From assembly GCA_029974875.1 (NCBI GenBank), contig JARKQP010000694.1, positions 1-17,563 of the forward strand: a stretch of 17,563 bases of DNA. Reading direction: 5' to 3'. The notes under the pieces were generated by a model. It saw only the letters and a program-made list of their open reading frames with translations, had not been told where the DNA came from and did no database searches. Source of the DNA: Mobilitalea sp. Lineage in GTDB: Bacteria; Bacillota_A; Clostridia; Lachnospirales; Lachnospiraceae. Of this stretch, positions 8,008 to 15,468 are shown in pieces; the stretch's first letter is position 1; each line of letters opens with the position of its first letter. Both the position numbers and the translations under genes were made by a program.

Positions 8008-10449
8008 TTAAGCCTGGCGCAGCTCGGTTGGGCACATATAAACACGTCTGCCCATTACATTCGTTGGCTTTCCTGTCAAACATACCCTTTGGCCTAGTGG
8101 AAGGTCACGGGAACTTGTTCCCAGCATCAGGTGCAGCATTCCCGGTTCAACTACAAACTCCATATATTCGTTGTAATAACCCAGCTGTGCCATATCCAGG
8201 TGGAATACAACCGTCTTTTCCTCACCAGGCTGCAGAGTAATTCGGCAGAAACCGGATAATTGCATATTGGGGCGGGTAACGTGTGCTTCCGTAAAGCTGG
8301 TATACAGCTGTACTGTCTCGTCACCGGTTGCATCACCGGTATTTTTCACCTTGCAGTTGATTTCCAATTTACCATTTGTCGGGATCTCCCCTGCAGATAC
8401 CTGCATATCCGAAAGTGTAAACGTGGTGTAACTGAGACCATGACCAAAGCAGTATAACGGATCTGCCGGACCATCCACATATCCACCCGAGAAGATGCTT
8501 GCTGCTTCAGCATCAGCGCCACTGTTGTAGCCTGAGCCAATACGATGATTGTAATATATTGGTATCTGCCCGGTAGTTCTTGGTACGGACATGGTCAGCT
8601 TTCCACCTGGATTGATACTTCCATCCAAGGCGTCCGCTATCACTTTTCCTGCATATTGACCTGGCATGAAGGCTTGTAAAATTGCGCTGCAATGCTCCTC
8701 TGCCCAGTTAACCGCAAAAACACCCGGTCCATAGAGTATCAATACAATCGGCTTTCCTGTTGCTGCAACAGTCTCCAACAGCTGCTGTTGCACCCCGGGT
8801 AAATCAAGATATTGGCGATCCTTACCCTCACCCCCGGTTACATTGACCCAGCCTGAGTTGCCGCCACAAGCCATCACAATTACATCAGACTGTTTGGCTG
8901 CTGCTACTGCTTCAGCAAAACCATCTGTTTCCTTTCCTATAATGCTGCATCCCTGCACATAGGATACTGCAAAACACTCAGTGAGAACCTCCCTCAAAGT
9001 GCGGGTTCCCATTTCTCTCAGAACCGTTTTCATATCATCCATAGCGTCCTGTTCTTCCTTTGAGAACATTTTATACATAGCCGCAAAAGGCCCTCTGTTT
9101 TTCTTTCCTTCGCCATCAGACCTTTCCTGCTCATCTGCCAAACCGTTAAAACCGGTCGATTCTCCTTCAACACCGGCCTTCATCATCTCTATATAAGCCG
9201 GATAGGTGTATCCACTCACTGGATATCGCAATGAATCAGCATGAGGTCCGATCAGCGCTACCTTCGTTCCTTTTTTTAACGGAATCACACCGTTGTTCTT
9301 TAAGAGAACCAATGACTTGGCAGCAATTTCCTCACTCAGCGCACTCTTTGCGGCACTATTCAGCGCTTCCAATACCCTTGCCTCATCACAATAAGGATTC
9401 TCAAACAGACCGTGCTTGAACTTCACTGTCAACACACGCCGCACGGAGGCATCGATGCATTCCTCATCCAGTTCACCTGAACGAACGTATTTCGGCAGCT
9501 GACGGAACGCAGCTCCAACAGGTATCTCAGTATCAGTACCAGCTTTCTTTGCCAAATATCCAGCCTCTTCGTAGGTTTTTGCAACTTTAAAGTAGTTTAA
9601 AGTTTTTAGCACGGCTGCACCATCAGAGGTAAGTATACCCTTAAACCCCATAGTATCACGTAACAATGTTCCGATAATTTCCTTGTTATCAATCACGGGG
9701 AGACCATCAATCTCTCCATAGTTAGCCATCATGGCATCCAGTCCTGCCAGTTTGTCTGCCGCTTCAAAAGGTGTAGCAAATATCTCATAAAGCTCCCGCC
9801 TGCCCATGCGGCAAGCCGATGTATTCAGGCCACCCTGTGTTGCCGAATATCCCAGGAAATGTTTCGCTATACAGCTGACCCCCTGCTCCTGCATCCCTTT
9901 CACATAGTGGGTACCAAATTGACTAATCAGATACGGATCCTCTCCAAAGGTTTCATAGGTCCGTCCCCACCGGGGATCTTGTGCCACATCAATTACCGGG
10001 CTCATGGCGGAAGTGATCCCTACACTGCGGCTCTCCTGACCAATGATTCCACTCATTTTCTCTGCCAGTTCCGGTTCCCAGGTACATCCCATATTTATCA
10101 TAGCCGGGAACAGGGTGCCGCCAGCTGCAGGATATCCACAGAGATTTTCCGTCTGCAATGCAACCGGAATTCCAAGTCTTGTTTCCTCAACAAAGTAACG
10201 CTGAACCGTGTTGCTAACCTTGGCAATCTGCTCAGGACTTACAAGTCCGACAATCGAATATTGGGTAAAACGTCCATGCCCATCCGGAAATTTCTCTCTT
10301 AGCAGCTCCATGTTGACCTTTCCTTCTTCGATAAAGGAAGCCGGTAAATCACCACACAACTGTGCCACTTTCTCTTCCAACGTCATCCTTGAAAGCAGAT
10401 CCTCTACTCTTGCTTCTATCGTCTGCTTTGGATCCTTGTACAATTCCAT
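8008..10449 (-). CDS. Glycoside hydrolase family 3 enzyme, beta-glycosidase type
   Basis: A retaining exo-acting beta-glycosidase of family GH3, 813 residues from the ATG at 10449. The N-terminal barrel spans about residues 20-340, with DPRWGRTYETFGEDPYL (about 158-174), KHFLGY (from Lys196) and nucleophile Asp276 in GILTSDGAAV. The second domain holds GGEGKDRQYLDLPG, where Glu541 is the likely acid/base. FGHGLSYTTF leads into a C-terminal fibronectin-III-like domain (about 685-780). A charged insert at about 430-485 interrupts the second domain. No signal peptide is seen, so it acts in the cytoplasm. GGAGG lies 8 nt before this ATG; a TTG at 10467 extends the frame by six codons but overlaps the binding site. 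It heads the operon with sulfatase 2 and carries an operator copy identical to that of sulfatase 1. Glucosidase, xylosidase and other specificities cannot be told apart from sequence. Confidence 0.95.
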   Translation of the reverse strand: MELYKDPKQTIEARVEDLLSRMTLEEKVAQLCGDLPASFIEEGKVNMELLREKFPDGHGRFTQYSIVGLVSPEQIAKVSNTVQRYFVEETRLGIPVALQTENLCGYPAAGGTLFPAMINMGCTWEPELAEKMSGIIGQESRSVGITSAMSPVIDVAQDPRWGRTYETFGEDPYLISQFGTHYVKGMQEQGVSCIAKHFLGYSATQGGLNTSACRMGRRELYEIFATPFEAADKLAGLDAMMANYGEIDGLPVIDNKEIIGTLLRDTMGFKGILTSDGAAVLKTLNYFKVAKTYEEAGYLAKKAGTDTEIPVGAAFRQLPKYVRSGELDEECIDASVRRVLTVKFKHGLFENPYCDEARVLEALNSAAKSALSEEIAAKSLVLLKNNGVIPLKKGTKVALIGPHADSLRYPVSGYTYPAYIEMMKAGVEGESTGFNGLADEQERSDGEGKKNRGPFAAMYKMFSKEEQDAMDDMKTVLREMGTRTLREVLTECFAVSYVQGCSIIGKETDGFAEAVAAAKQSDVIVMACGGNSGWVNVTGGEGKDRQYLDLPGVQQQLLETVAATGKPIVLILYGPGVFAVNWAEEHCSAILQAFMPGQYAGKVIADALDGSINPGGKLTMSVPRTTGQIPIYYNHRIGSGYNSGADAEAASIFSGGYVDGPADPLYCFGHGLSYTTFTLSDMQVSAGEIPTNGKLEINCKVKNTGDATGDETVQLYTSFTEAHVTRPNMQLSGFCRITLQPGEEKTVVFHLDMAQLGYYNEYMEFVVEPGMLHLMLGTSSRDLPLGQRVCLTGKPTNVMGRRVYMCPTELRQA

Positions 10450-10480
10450 ATCAAATACCTCCACCAAGCTTTATTTATAT

Positions 10481-10524
10481 TAATTAATTTAATTTATTAT
10501 AACTTAATCAGTAAAAATACACAA
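10481..10524 (-). promoter_or_regulatory. Promoter and operator-like palindrome of the GH3/sulfatase 2 operon
   Basis: On the minus strand, TTGTGT (10524-10519) and TATAAT (10501-10496) are 17 bp apart. The palindrome TAATTAATTTAATTTATTA (10481-10499 on the plus strand) overlaps the -10 box and the predicted start. It is identical to the sulfatase 1 copy, and the identity covers 22 bases. Confidence 0.7.
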
Positions 10525-10722
10525 GGGGGCAATGTACAAAATAGATAAAAAATGTGTAAAACAGAATAAATAAACCCCCATATCCCAAAAATTAATAAAT
10601 TATAAAAATAAGTTTTTTTAATCTTGATTCCAAAAATATAATGCCATAGACTATCTTATATGCCCTATGGATTATTACAGCAGATTGGGACTTTATCCAA
10701 ATACCATTTTAAATTTTGCGAT

Positions 10723-10779
10723 TTGACACCACACAGTTTTTTCGGTATAATTACACTAATTAGTTAATTTAATTTATTT
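10723..10779 (+). promoter_or_regulatory. Consensus promoter and operator-like site of the PH-like membrane protein
   Basis: TTGACA (10723-10728) and TATAAT (10746-10751) match the housekeeping consensus exactly, with the ideal 17-bp spacer. The fourth copy of the shared motif, TAGTTAATTTAATTTATTT, follows at 10761-10779, starting about where transcription should start. A strong promoter with a downstream operator fits repression and induction. Confidence 0.72.
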
Positions 10780-10800
10780 AAAGGAAGGAAAGTCTATTTC

Positions 10801-11292
10801 ATGAAAAGGCAATACCGCATTGATACATTTAAGGCTGCTGTAAGCCTCGCCACCGTTCTATTTTCTTTCACCATTTCCGCCAGCCTGATCATTATTCATC
10901 GGTTTGGATCGGCAGCCGTCTTTTTCCTAATCGGATTTATTTTCATCAGACCAATGCTTACCTATGGCGCTACAATTTCCGTGGAACAATCCGGCATCCG
11001 CTGCTTTATCCTTCGGAAAACATTGAGATTTTTCAGTTGGGATGAAATTGCAGAAGTCGGAGTTGCAGGTACTAAAATATTTCATAAGAAGGATACAAAA
11101 AAAACCGGAACACTCTATATCTACATTTCAAAAGTTGCTTTGACAGATGAAGACCGGTTCGATATGATGTTAAACTGGCCACCAAAGAAGGACGTAATTT
11201 TCCTCACCTATTCGAAACAGCGCCTGGATGCCATTCAAATGCTTTTCAGTAATAAAATCCAGACTTACAATGCAGGTGATATTCGTCTATGA
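10801..11292 (+). CDS. Small membrane protein with PH-like C-terminal domain
   Basis: The 163-residue protein has two hydrophobic segments (about residues 12-32 and 36-56) making a short membrane hairpin, then a soluble tail. The tail reads VEQSGIRCFILRKTLRFFSWDEIAEVGV..., a strand-rich pattern with the SWDEI turn common in bacterial PH-like (YcxB/PH-domain) proteins. It ends with DVIFLTYSKQRLDAIQML. I know no function for it; the family assignment is by eye. GGAAAG lies 8 nt before the ATG. The gene is single, divergent from the GH3 operon and driven by a perfect consensus promoter with the shared operator-like motif, which ties it to the sulfatase/glycosidase regulon. It ends against a bidirectional terminator. 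Confidence 0.8.
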   Translation: MKRQYRIDTFKAAVSLATVLFSFTISASLIIIHRFGSAAVFFLIGFIFIRPMLTYGATISVEQSGIRCFILRKTLRFFSWDEIAEVGVAGTKIFHKKDTKKTGTLYIYISKVALTDEDRFDMMLNWPPKKDVIFLTYSKQRLDAIQMLFSNKIQTYNAGDIRL

Positions 11293-11411
11293 TGCTTCCT
11301 TATCCATACAAATATGCCTTCGATATTTCATTGTTGTACACTTGACTTTTGTATCCCTAACTTATGTGGGGTGCAATTTTTTCTAATGTTTCCACTTTTC
11401 CATAGAAAAAC

Positions 11412-11446
11412 CCAAGAAACGCTGATTCTCCATCAGCGTTTCCTGG
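11412..11446. terminator. Bidirectional intrinsic terminator
   Basis: CCAAGAAACGCTGA (11412-11425) pairs with TCAGCGTTTCCTGG (11433-11446) at 13 of 14 positions around a 7-nt loop. On the minus strand the stem is followed by GGGTTTTTC, a classical terminator for the transporter operon. On the plus strand a T-rich tract follows, serving the membrane protein gene. Confidence 0.85.
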
Positions 11447-11549
11447 TCTTCTCTTCTTTTATAGCGTGTCTTAAGCCGCAGCGCCATCTTTTTTCTTTCA
11501 CTTTTTATCTGCTTAGCCAGATAATCGGTTGTTTTATAGTTCCCACTTG

Positions 11550-12506
11550 TTACATTCCGTCGATTTCATTCAATCTGCAACATGTTACAAAATGTCCAGG
11601 AGAAACTTCAACTTGCGTTTGCGGCTGATGGCATACTTCTTTCGCATATGGACAACGGGCTGCAAAACGGCATCCTGGTTTTGGATTGATTGGAGATGTT
11701 ATTTCACCACGCAAAATCTCCCGTTTATTCGGTCGGTCAATATCTGTAGACGGAATTGCTGAAAGAAGCGCCCTTGTATAAGGATGCAGCGGATTCCTGA
11801 ATAACTCTTTGGAAGAACATTTTTCTACCACTTGCCCCAAATACATTACGCATATATCGTCAGAAATGTGGCGTACAACAGACATATCATGGGTAACAAA
11901 CATATAAGTCAGACCTTTTTCCCGCTGAAGCTTTTTCAAGAGGTTAAGAACCTGCGCCTGAATCGATACATCAAGGGCAGATACCGGCTCATCGCAAACC
12001 ACAAATTTAGGCTCCAGTGCCAGTGCACGTGCTATGCCGACTCTCTGGCGGCGTCCGCCGTCCAATTCATGGGGATATGCTTTTCGGAGCCGCTCATCGA
12101 TACCAACCAAATCCATTAGCTCCTGAGTTTTTTGCTCAATTTCGCTTTTTGAAAACCGTTTTGACACAATCAGAGGCTCCCTGATTGTATAATCGATCGT
12201 TTTGCGAGGATCAATCGAGGAATACGGATCCTGAAAAATAATCTGCATTTTTTCACGTGCCAGACGTAAATTCTTACCCCTCAAATTGGTAACATCTTGT
12301 CCATCAAGCAAAATCTGCCCCTCAGTGCTCTCATGCAGATGAATGATGGTTCTTCCAAGAGTGGATTTTCCACAGCCAGATTCTCCTACAACGCCAAGGG
12401 TACGCCCCTTTTCAATCGAAAATGCAACATCGTCCACTGCATGCAGCATACCACGAGGGGTTGTAAAATATTTTTTTAAACCTTTTACTTCAATAAGCGG
12501 CTTCAT
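11550..12506 (-). CDS. Oligopeptide-type ABC transporter ATPase (OppF/DppF-like)
   Basis: One of two ATPases powering the transporter, cytoplasmic and bound to the permeases. Of 318 residues, Walker A is GESGCGKST (41-49) and Walker B is FVVCDEP (Asp172-Glu173), followed by the H-loop MFVTHD. The signature motif is LDGGRRQR (148-155), with Asp149 where Ser is usual. The C-terminal oligopeptide-binding extension carries clustered cysteines (GCRFAARC, then CCRL). Its ATG follows the stop of the other ATPase directly (TAAATG), with GGGGAGG just upstream, so the two are translationally coupled. It is the last gene of the operon, before the terminator at 11412-11446. The transported molecule cannot be told from the ATPase. 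Confidence 0.95.
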   Translation of the reverse strand: MKPLIEVKGLKKYFTTPRGMLHAVDDVAFSIEKGRTLGVVGESGCGKSTLGRTIIHLHESTEGQILLDGQDVTNLRGKNLRLAREKMQIIFQDPYSSIDPRKTIDYTIREPLIVSKRFSKSEIEQKTQELMDLVGIDERLRKAYPHELDGGRRQRVGIARALALEPKFVVCDEPVSALDVSIQAQVLNLLKKLQREKGLTYMFVTHDMSVVRHISDDICVMYLGQVVEKCSSKELFRNPLHPYTRALLSAIPSTDIDRPNKREILRGEITSPINPKPGCRFAARCPYAKEVCHQPQTQVEVSPGHFVTCCRLNEIDGM

Positions 12507-13514
12507 TTAATCCTCCCCTTTTTTAACGGCATCAATGTGGCAACAACGGCAGTCGTGGCCATCCTCTGTTTTGTACATACTAATTGATTCCTTACGACAT
12601 GCATCGGTCACAAATTTGCATCTTGGAGCAAAAGCACACCCCTGAGGCAAATCAGTCGGATCTGGTGGTAGTCCCTCGATAGGATGCAGCCATTCTTCAT
12701 CCTCATTCATATCAGGGATCGCCCCGAACAAACCAATGGTGTACGGATGGGAAGAATGTCTGAATATCTGCTCCTTTGAACCATATTCTATAATATTTCC
12801 GGCATAGATAACAGCAACACTATCGCATACCTGCGCAACAACACCCATATCATGGGTAATCAACAGCATGGCTGTATTATATTTATTTCTCAATTCCGCA
12901 ATCAAATCAAGCACCTGAGCCTGAATGGTCACATCCAGGGCAGTAGTTGGTTCATCGGCCAGCAAGAGATCCGGATTACACGCCAATGCAATCGCAATGA
13001 CCACTCTCTGTTTCATTCCGCCGGAAAACTGATGCGGATATGCATAATAACGTTCTGCCGGTATGCCTACTATTTCCAGCATCTCTTTCGCTCTTTTTTC
13101 ATGCTCGGCGGTGTTATTACTATCACTATGCAAACGCACTACTTCAGCAATTTGATCACCTACACGCTGTACAGGATTTAACGCTGTCATGGGATCCTGA
13201 AAAATCATGGATACTTTATTGCCACGGATCTTTCTCATTTCATGTTCCGGTAGGTTCAAAAGATTGTCACCATCCAGATAGATCTCTCCATTTACAATAC
13301 GGCTGCCCACATCCGGCAGAATCCGTAATATAGATTTCGCAATGGTCGTTTTACCGGCTCCGGTCTCACCAACAAGCCCCAGTGTCTTACCTCGTTCCAA
13401 TTGAAGGCTTACATCATTTACGGCATGCACAATCTGCCCATTTGATTTATATTCTACCCTTAGATCCTTTATTGAAAGGAACGGCATATTTGTATTTATA
13501 TCTTTTTGAGACAC
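12507..13514 (-). CDS. Oligopeptide-type ABC transporter ATPase (OppD/DppD-like)
   Basis: The partner ATPase, 335 residues. Walker A is GETGAGKTT (49-57), the Q-loop lies in MIFQDPMTALNP, the signature is FSGGMKQR (163-170) and Walker B is LLLADEPTTALD (Asp187-Glu188). The C-terminal region has cysteines in GCAFAPRCKFVTDAC and GHDCRCCH. Related DppD proteins bind a [4Fe-4S] cluster with such cysteines; whether this one does is inference. The start is GTG, with AAGGAGG 7 nt upstream. It lies 16 bp after the second permease gene and abuts the OppF-like gene. Its motifs are fully canonical, unlike the altered signature of its partner. Confidence 0.95.
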   Translation of the reverse strand: MSQKDINTNMPFLSIKDLRVEYKSNGQIVHAVNDVSLQLERGKTLGLVGETGAGKTTIAKSILRILPDVGSRIVNGEIYLDGDNLLNLPEHEMRKIRGNKVSMIFQDPMTALNPVQRVGDQIAEVVRLHSDSNNTAEHEKRAKEMLEIVGIPAERYYAYPHQFSGGMKQRVVIAIALACNPDLLLADEPTTALDVTIQAQVLDLIAELRNKYNTAMLLITHDMGVVAQVCDSVAVIYAGNIIEYGSKEQIFRHSSHPYTIGLFGAIPDMNEDEEWLHPIEGLPPDPTDLPQGCAFAPRCKFVTDACRKESISMYKTEDGHDCRCCHIDAVKKGED

Positions 13515-13530
13515 AGCAGTTCCTCCTTCC

Positions 13531-14400
13531 TTAATTCTTCAACTTGGGATCAAGGGCATCTCTTAAGCCATCTCCCAATAAATTCAACGCAAGTACTGTT
13601 ACAGCAATCGCCAATCCCGGAAAATAAACCAGATGTGGTGCCTGACGAATAAACTGACGTGCAGCAGACAACATAGCTCCCCATTCAGGAGTAGGCGGCT
13701 GAACACCTAGACCAATGAAGCTTAAACCCGCTGCAATAGTGATCATCTGCGCTACACCCATGGTTGCAGATACAATCATTGGGGAAATGCAATTAGGAAG
13801 CAGATGGCTTACGATAATACGAAATTTGCTGCAGTTGATGGATTGCGCAGCCTCGATGTATTCATTCTCGCGCTCTTTTAACATCTGTGCACGAAGCAGC
13901 CTGGCCATACCGGAGATACTTCCTACGGATAAAGCAATAATAGTGTTAAAATATCCCGGTCCAAGTACAGCGGAAATAACAATCATTAGCAGCATTCCCG
14001 GAATTGCCTGAATGACATCCAGTAAACGCATAATAATATTATCCACTTGACCACCAAAGTAACCGGCCAAAGCACCAATTGTGCATCCAAAAAATGTACC
14101 GATACCAACGGAAATAATACCGATGGAAATGGAATATCTGGCACCATATAGGATGCGGCTGAAAATGTCTCTTCCCATATCATCACATCCGAAAGGATGT
14201 TGAAAGGATGGTTTGGCAAAGGTATTTATCATATCCATATGAGAATAATCATAGGGTATAATATAGGGTGCCAATATAGCCAGTATAATCTCAGTTGAAA
14301 GAATTGCTAGACCAAACATTGCCATCTTATTCTTGCTCATCTGCTTTATAATACGAACGAATTCGCTCTGCTTTTTGGCTTTTGTGATTGTCTTAGGCAT
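13531..14400 (-). CDS. Oligopeptide-type ABC transporter permease (OppC/DppC-like)
   Basis: The second inner-membrane permease, 289 residues. After a short cytoplasmic N-terminus and one helix (about 28-48) comes the family hallmark HPFGCDDMGRDIFSRILYG (about 68-86), then several further membrane helices. The ATPase-contact loop is NEYIEAAQSINCSKFRIIV, with SHLLPN after it. The C-terminus GDGLRDALDPKLKN is typical. The ATG overlaps the end of the first permease gene by 8 bp, showing translational coupling; AAGGTG lies upstream. Confidence 0.95.
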   Translation of the reverse strand: MPKTITKAKKQSEFVRIIKQMSKNKMAMFGLAILSTEIILAILAPYIIPYDYSHMDMINTFAKPSFQHPFGCDDMGRDIFSRILYGARYSISIGIISVGIGTFFGCTIGALAGYFGGQVDNIIMRLLDVIQAIPGMLLMIVISAVLGPGYFNTIIALSVGSISGMARLLRAQMLKERENEYIEAAQSINCSKFRIIVSHLLPNCISPMIVSATMGVAQMITIAAGLSFIGLGVQPPTPEWGAMLSAARQFIRQAPHLVYFPGLAIAVTVLALNLLGDGLRDALDPKLKN

Positions 14401-15370
14401 TTGCTTTCACCTTCCTTCTCTTCTTTTGCGATGCATATTGAGCTTTGATTCTTGGATCCACCATCGCATAAAGTAAATCAACAATCAGCATACAAAAACT
14501 AAACGTAATAGCAAGGAAGATAGACCCGCCTTGTACAATCGGATAATCACGGCTGTTTACCGCACCAATAATATAAGTTCCCATACCAGGAATTGAGAAA
14601 ATAGTCTCTATAATCATAGCTCCGCCCAAAAACTGACCAAACATCGTTCCCATTACAGTAATAATCGGTATTAAGCTATTTTTTAAGGCATGCTTAATAA
14701 TTACATCTCGCTCCGGCACACCTTTGGAACGAGCAGTTGTGATATAGTCGGCACGAATAACGTCCAGCATTGCCGAACGGGTCTGCCTTGCACAGTTCGC
14801 CAAGCCGCCTGTACTTCCGGAGATAGCCGGCAGAATATAGAATTTGATTCCTGCCAGTCCGGTTCCGATTCCTAAAGCAGGCAGCCATTCCAGTTTTACA
14901 GAAAACTGTAAAACCAATAGCAGAGCGAGCCAAAAGTTTGGAACTGCTACACCAACGAGTGCAAGCACCATACACAAGGAATCCTGCCATTTATTCTGCT
15001 TGATTGCTGCAATAACACCCAAAGGAACGCCAACACCAACGGATATCAGCAAGGTTGCAATCGTAAGCATTAAAGTTCTAGGAAGACGCTCCAAAATAGA
15101 ACTCATAATATCCACGTTGGTTAGCCAGGACTTCCCTAGGTCAAAATTAATAAATACATCACTCATATACCGACCAAGACGAATTAAATACGGATCATCC
15201 AATCCCAATTCCAGTCGCTTGGAAGCAAGTTCTGCTTCTGTTGCAGTAGCACCAAGGATAATTTGTTCCGGACTGCCAGGACAAAAAATCATCATTGTAA
15301 AAACCAGAACCGCAACTCCCAGAACGATCGGAATCATCCATATCAATCGTTTCCCTACATATTTTAACAT
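14393..15370 (-). CDS. Oligopeptide-type ABC transporter permease (OppB/DppB-like)
   Basis: The first inner-membrane permease, 325 residues. It has an N-terminal helix (about 8-28), an extracytoplasmic stretch containing LGLDDPYLIRLGRY, and five further helices. The EAA loop for ATPase contact reads IRADYITTARSKGVPERDVI. The end IVDLLYAMVDPRIKAQ is typical of DppB/OppB. GGAG lies 8 nt before the ATG. It is 98 bp downstream of the binding-protein gene, with a hairpin between them. Confidence 0.95.
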   Translation of the reverse strand: MLKYVGKRLIWMIPIVLGVAVLVFTMMIFCPGSPEQIILGATATEAELASKRLELGLDDPYLIRLGRYMSDVFINFDLGKSWLTNVDIMSSILERLPRTLMLTIATLLISVGVGVPLGVIAAIKQNKWQDSLCMVLALVGVAVPNFWLALLLVLQFSVKLEWLPALGIGTGLAGIKFYILPAISGSTGGLANCARQTRSAMLDVIRADYITTARSKGVPERDVIIKHALKNSLIPIITVMGTMFGQFLGGAMIIETIFSIPGMGTYIIGAVNSRDYPIVQGGSIFLAITFSFCMLIVDLLYAMVDPRIKAQYASQKKRRKVKANA

Positions 15371-15387
15371 ATATTATTCTCCATTGA

Positions 15388-15433
15388 AGCTGGATGGTGC
15401 ACAGAAAATCAATGTTTCCTGCGCACCACAGCT
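15388..15433 (-). other. Inverted repeat between binding-protein and permease genes
   Basis: In the transcript, AGCTG.TGGTGCGCAGGAAA can pair with TTTCTGTGCACCATCCAGCT, a long stem with small bulges and no U-run after it. Such structures after binding-protein genes commonly protect or cut the 5' message so that the binding protein is made in excess over the permeases. That role is inference here. Confidence 0.55.
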
Positions 15434-15468
15434 TAGAATTATGATAAGACCGTCTTGTTTCTCTAATA

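Larger units (their letters stand above)
10450..10800. other. Divergent intergenic region, GH3 operon / PH-like membrane protein
   Basis: A 351-bp A/T-rich stretch holding the two divergent promoters and operator copies listed separately. Between them (10525-10720) I see no gene. A weak inverted repeat (CCATAG...CTATGG, about 10642-10670) and a distant GGGGG/CCCCC pair (10525-10529 / 10575-10579) are the only other structures noted. Confidence 0.7.

Noticed and set aside
10450..10467. TTG start giving a six-residue extension of the GH3 enzyme
   Set aside because: It overlaps the GGAGG that is correctly placed for the ATG at 10449.
10525..10579. GGGGG/CCCCC pair as a regulatory RNA or terminator stem
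   Set aside because: The arms are only five bases long and 45 bases apart, in A/T-rich DNA with no supporting pairing between.
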